Translations under genes and position numbers: made by a program
The notes under the pieces: model-generated
What the model saw: only the letters and a program-made list of their open reading frames with translations
The model's database searches: none
What the model was told of the DNA's origin: nothing
Source: Streptomyces sp. DT2A-34
GTDB lineage: Bacteria > Actinomycetota > Actinomycetes > Streptomycetales > Streptomycetaceae
Direction of reading: 5' to 3'
DNA: 64,000 nucleotides
Assembly (NCBI RefSeq): GCF_030499515.1
Contig: NZ_JASTWJ010000001.1
Coordinates: forward strand, 1,364,001-1,428,000
Part shown: in pieces, positions 62,832 through 64,000 of the stretch
Layout of the letters: each line of letters opens with the position of its first letter
Position numbering within the stretch: the stretch's first letter is position 1

Positions 62832-63845
62832 ATGCCCATGCCCACACCCTTCCGATACACCGCACCCCTCCCGGCGAAGTCGGCCACCGGCACCGTCGCC
62901 GAGGTGTACACCCAGATCGCCCTGGACTTCGGCATCGCCGAGCCCGTCACCTTCGTGGTGCTGTCCTCCGCGCCCGAACTCCTCGCCCCCACCTGGGCTT
63001 TGATGCGCGAGTCGCTCATCGCCGGGGCCGGCGGCCGGACCGGCAAGGAGCTGGTGGCCCTCGGGGTGTCGCTCGCCAACAAGTGCCCGTTCTGCGTGGA
63101 CGCGCACACCGTGCTGCTGCACGCCACCGGCGACCACGCGCTCGCCGAACGCCTGGCCCGCGGGGAGCAGCCGCACGACGAGGAGCACGCGCGCCTGCTC
63201 GCCTGGGGGCAGTACACGCGCGTGCCCGGCGCCGCCCTGGAGCCGTACCCCTTCCCCCGCGCGCACGCCCCCGCCTATCTCGGCACCGCGCTCACCTTCC
63301 ACTTCATCAACCGGATCGCGTCGGCCCTGCTGACCGAGAACCTGCTCCCCGCGGGCGCCCAGCGTTTCCGGGCGGTACGCAGCCTCACGGGCCGTACGCT
63401 CGCCCGGACCGTGCGCCGCCCCGCCCGGCCCGGCACCGCCCTCGCGCTGCTCGACCACGTCGACCCCGGCGAGGCCCCCGCATGGGCGGGCGGCACACCC
63501 GTCGGCCTCGCGTACGCGGCGCTGCTCAGGGCGGCCATGAGCGGCGCGGGCCTGCTCGACACCGACGACCACCACATCGTGGAGCAAACCCTCCAGGACT
63601 GGGACGGGACACATCCCCCGCTCTCCCTGGACGGGTTCCCGGACCGCAGGGAGCGTCCGGCGGCGCGCCTGGCCCTGCTGGCCGCCCTCGCGCCGTACCG
63701 CATCACGGACGAGGACGTGGCGGCCTGGCGCCGGCCGGAGCACACCGACCACTGCCTGGTGCATCTCGTCGCGTACGGCGCCTTCGTGGCCGTGGACCGC
63801 ATCGAAAGCTCACTTTCCGCCCAAATCACCCGGCAGCCTACGTAA
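62832..63845 (+). CDS. AhpD-like/carboxymuconolactone decarboxylase-family protein
   Basis: A 337-residue protein with the AhpD redox motif KCPFCVDAHTVLLHATGDHA (CxxC with a downstream His), preceded by the helix GKELVALGVSLAN. The family includes alkylhydroperoxidases and decarboxylases. It is longer than single-domain AhpD (about 175 residues); the second half (residues ~180-337) has no CxxC but resembles a partner helical domain. ATG 62832 or 62838. Divergent from the two-component system, so it may be its target. Confidence 0.85.
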   Translation: MPMPTPFRYTAPLPAKSATGTVAEVYTQIALDFGIAEPVTFVVLSSAPELLAPTWALMRESLIAGAGGRTGKELVALGVSLANKCPFCVDAHTVLLHATGDHALAERLARGEQPHDEEHARLLAWGQYTRVPGAALEPYPFPRAHAPAYLGTALTFHFINRIASALLTENLLPAGAQRFRAVRSLTGRTLARTVRRPARPGTALALLDHVDPGEAPAWAGGTPVGLAYAALLRAAMSGAGLLDTDDHHIVEQTLQDWDGTHPPLSLDGFPDRRERPAARLALLAALAPYRITDEDVAAWRRPEHTDHCLVHLVAYGAFVAVDRIESSLSAQITRQPT

Positions 63846-63931
63846 TTCCCCCAAGGCACCACGTAATTACGACCGTCCCGTAACAGCGTCGGCACGGAGC
63901 GAGTTGGCACTTCCGCCCCACAGGGAGTCAT

Positions 63932-64000
63932 GTGACACTGGCGTCCCGTCCGCAGTGCGGACTCCCTCCGCACCGTCCCCCACGAAAAGTGCGCCGTGCG
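63932..64000 (+). CDS. Start of an unidentified gene, cut by the window edge
   Basis: GTG 63932 has AGGGAG six bases upstream and opens a frame without a stop to base 64000, reading MTLASRPQCGLPPHRPPRKV and three more residues. No family can be assigned from 23 residues. Upstream, ACGTAATT occurs twice, 21 bp apart (63840 and 63861). Confidence 0.35.
   Translation, partial: MTLASRPQCGLPPHRPPRKVRRA

Noticed and set aside
1..64000. tRNA, rRNA, riboswitch or CRISPR elements
   Set aside because: No T-loop-like GGTTCGAATC runs with cloverleaf context, no spaced direct-repeat array and no known riboswitch core were seen by eye; covariance-model searches were not possible.

Overview
The window is very GC-rich, with G/C-biased third codon positions, GTG/TTG starts, GGAGG-type ribosome sites, actinobacterial families and a dispersed repeat typical of Streptomyces. 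It is best read as Streptomyces chromosome or a close relative. It combines conserved metabolism, one biosynthetic region, and several decayed loci.

1-4.8 kb: the tail of an APC permease, a wrecked FAD dehydrogenase, and a scarred heme-uptake/cell-surface locus. In that locus the C-terminal stubs of a HmuT-like gene and a secreted-protein gene are joined head to head, next to a frameshifted LAxTG sortase substrate. 4.8-16.1 kb: housekeeping and stress genes, namely a methyltransferase, a PAS/GAF/SpoIIE phosphatase, an MFS exporter with a repeat tail, a SRPBCC protein, a radical-SAM protein under a perfect SOS-box-like site, a secreted alpha/beta hydrolase, RidA, GNAT and HEAT proteins.

16.4-28.3 kb: the ethylmalonyl-CoA pathway. 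A double-domain 3-hydroxyacyl-CoA dehydrogenase and a TetR regulator come first. A 321-bp MITE-like element and two pseudogenes (DadA-like, PucR-like) follow, then the tight operon ccr-ecm-mcl1-mch-mcd. Together these turn acetoacetyl/crotonyl-CoA into ethylmalonyl-, methylsuccinyl-, mesaconyl- and beta-methylmalyl-CoA. psd and pssA (phosphatidylethanolamine synthesis) follow.

30.2-37.7 kb: glycerate kinase; an ADP-ribosylglycohydrolase, NUDIX hydrolase, ribbon-helix-helix protein and sirtuin; a VOC protein; an alkylation-repair operon (alkA-ogt); a NmtR-type nickel/cobalt repressor with a perfect operator; and a damaged lipoprotein gene.

37.7-55.4 kb (the most interesting part): ten co-directional minus-strand genes with overlaps or gaps of at most 68 bp. 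The upstream half is an ebo-type cassette, proposed from cyanobacterial work to act in metabolite traffic to the periplasm: UbiA prenyltransferase, TIM-barrel isomerase, EboA, TatD-like EboB, EboE and an EboF-like phosphodiesterase. It runs straight into a P450, a macrodomain protein, a single-module type I PKS (AMP ligase-ACP-KS-AT-DH-KR-ACP-TE) and a flavin monooxygenase. The layout suggests a polyketide pathway with its own ebo cassette, but EboB has an in-frame TAG, the prenyltransferase carries an in-frame repeat insertion, and no EboD-like gene is present.

55.6-64 kb: a phytoene-desaturase-like oxidoreductase, an unknown protein, an inositol-monophosphatase-family enzyme, a gamma-glutamyltransferase-family protein, a Uma2 remnant, a two-component system, an AhpD-like protein, and a probable gene start at the right edge. 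No tRNA, rRNA or CRISPR array was seen.
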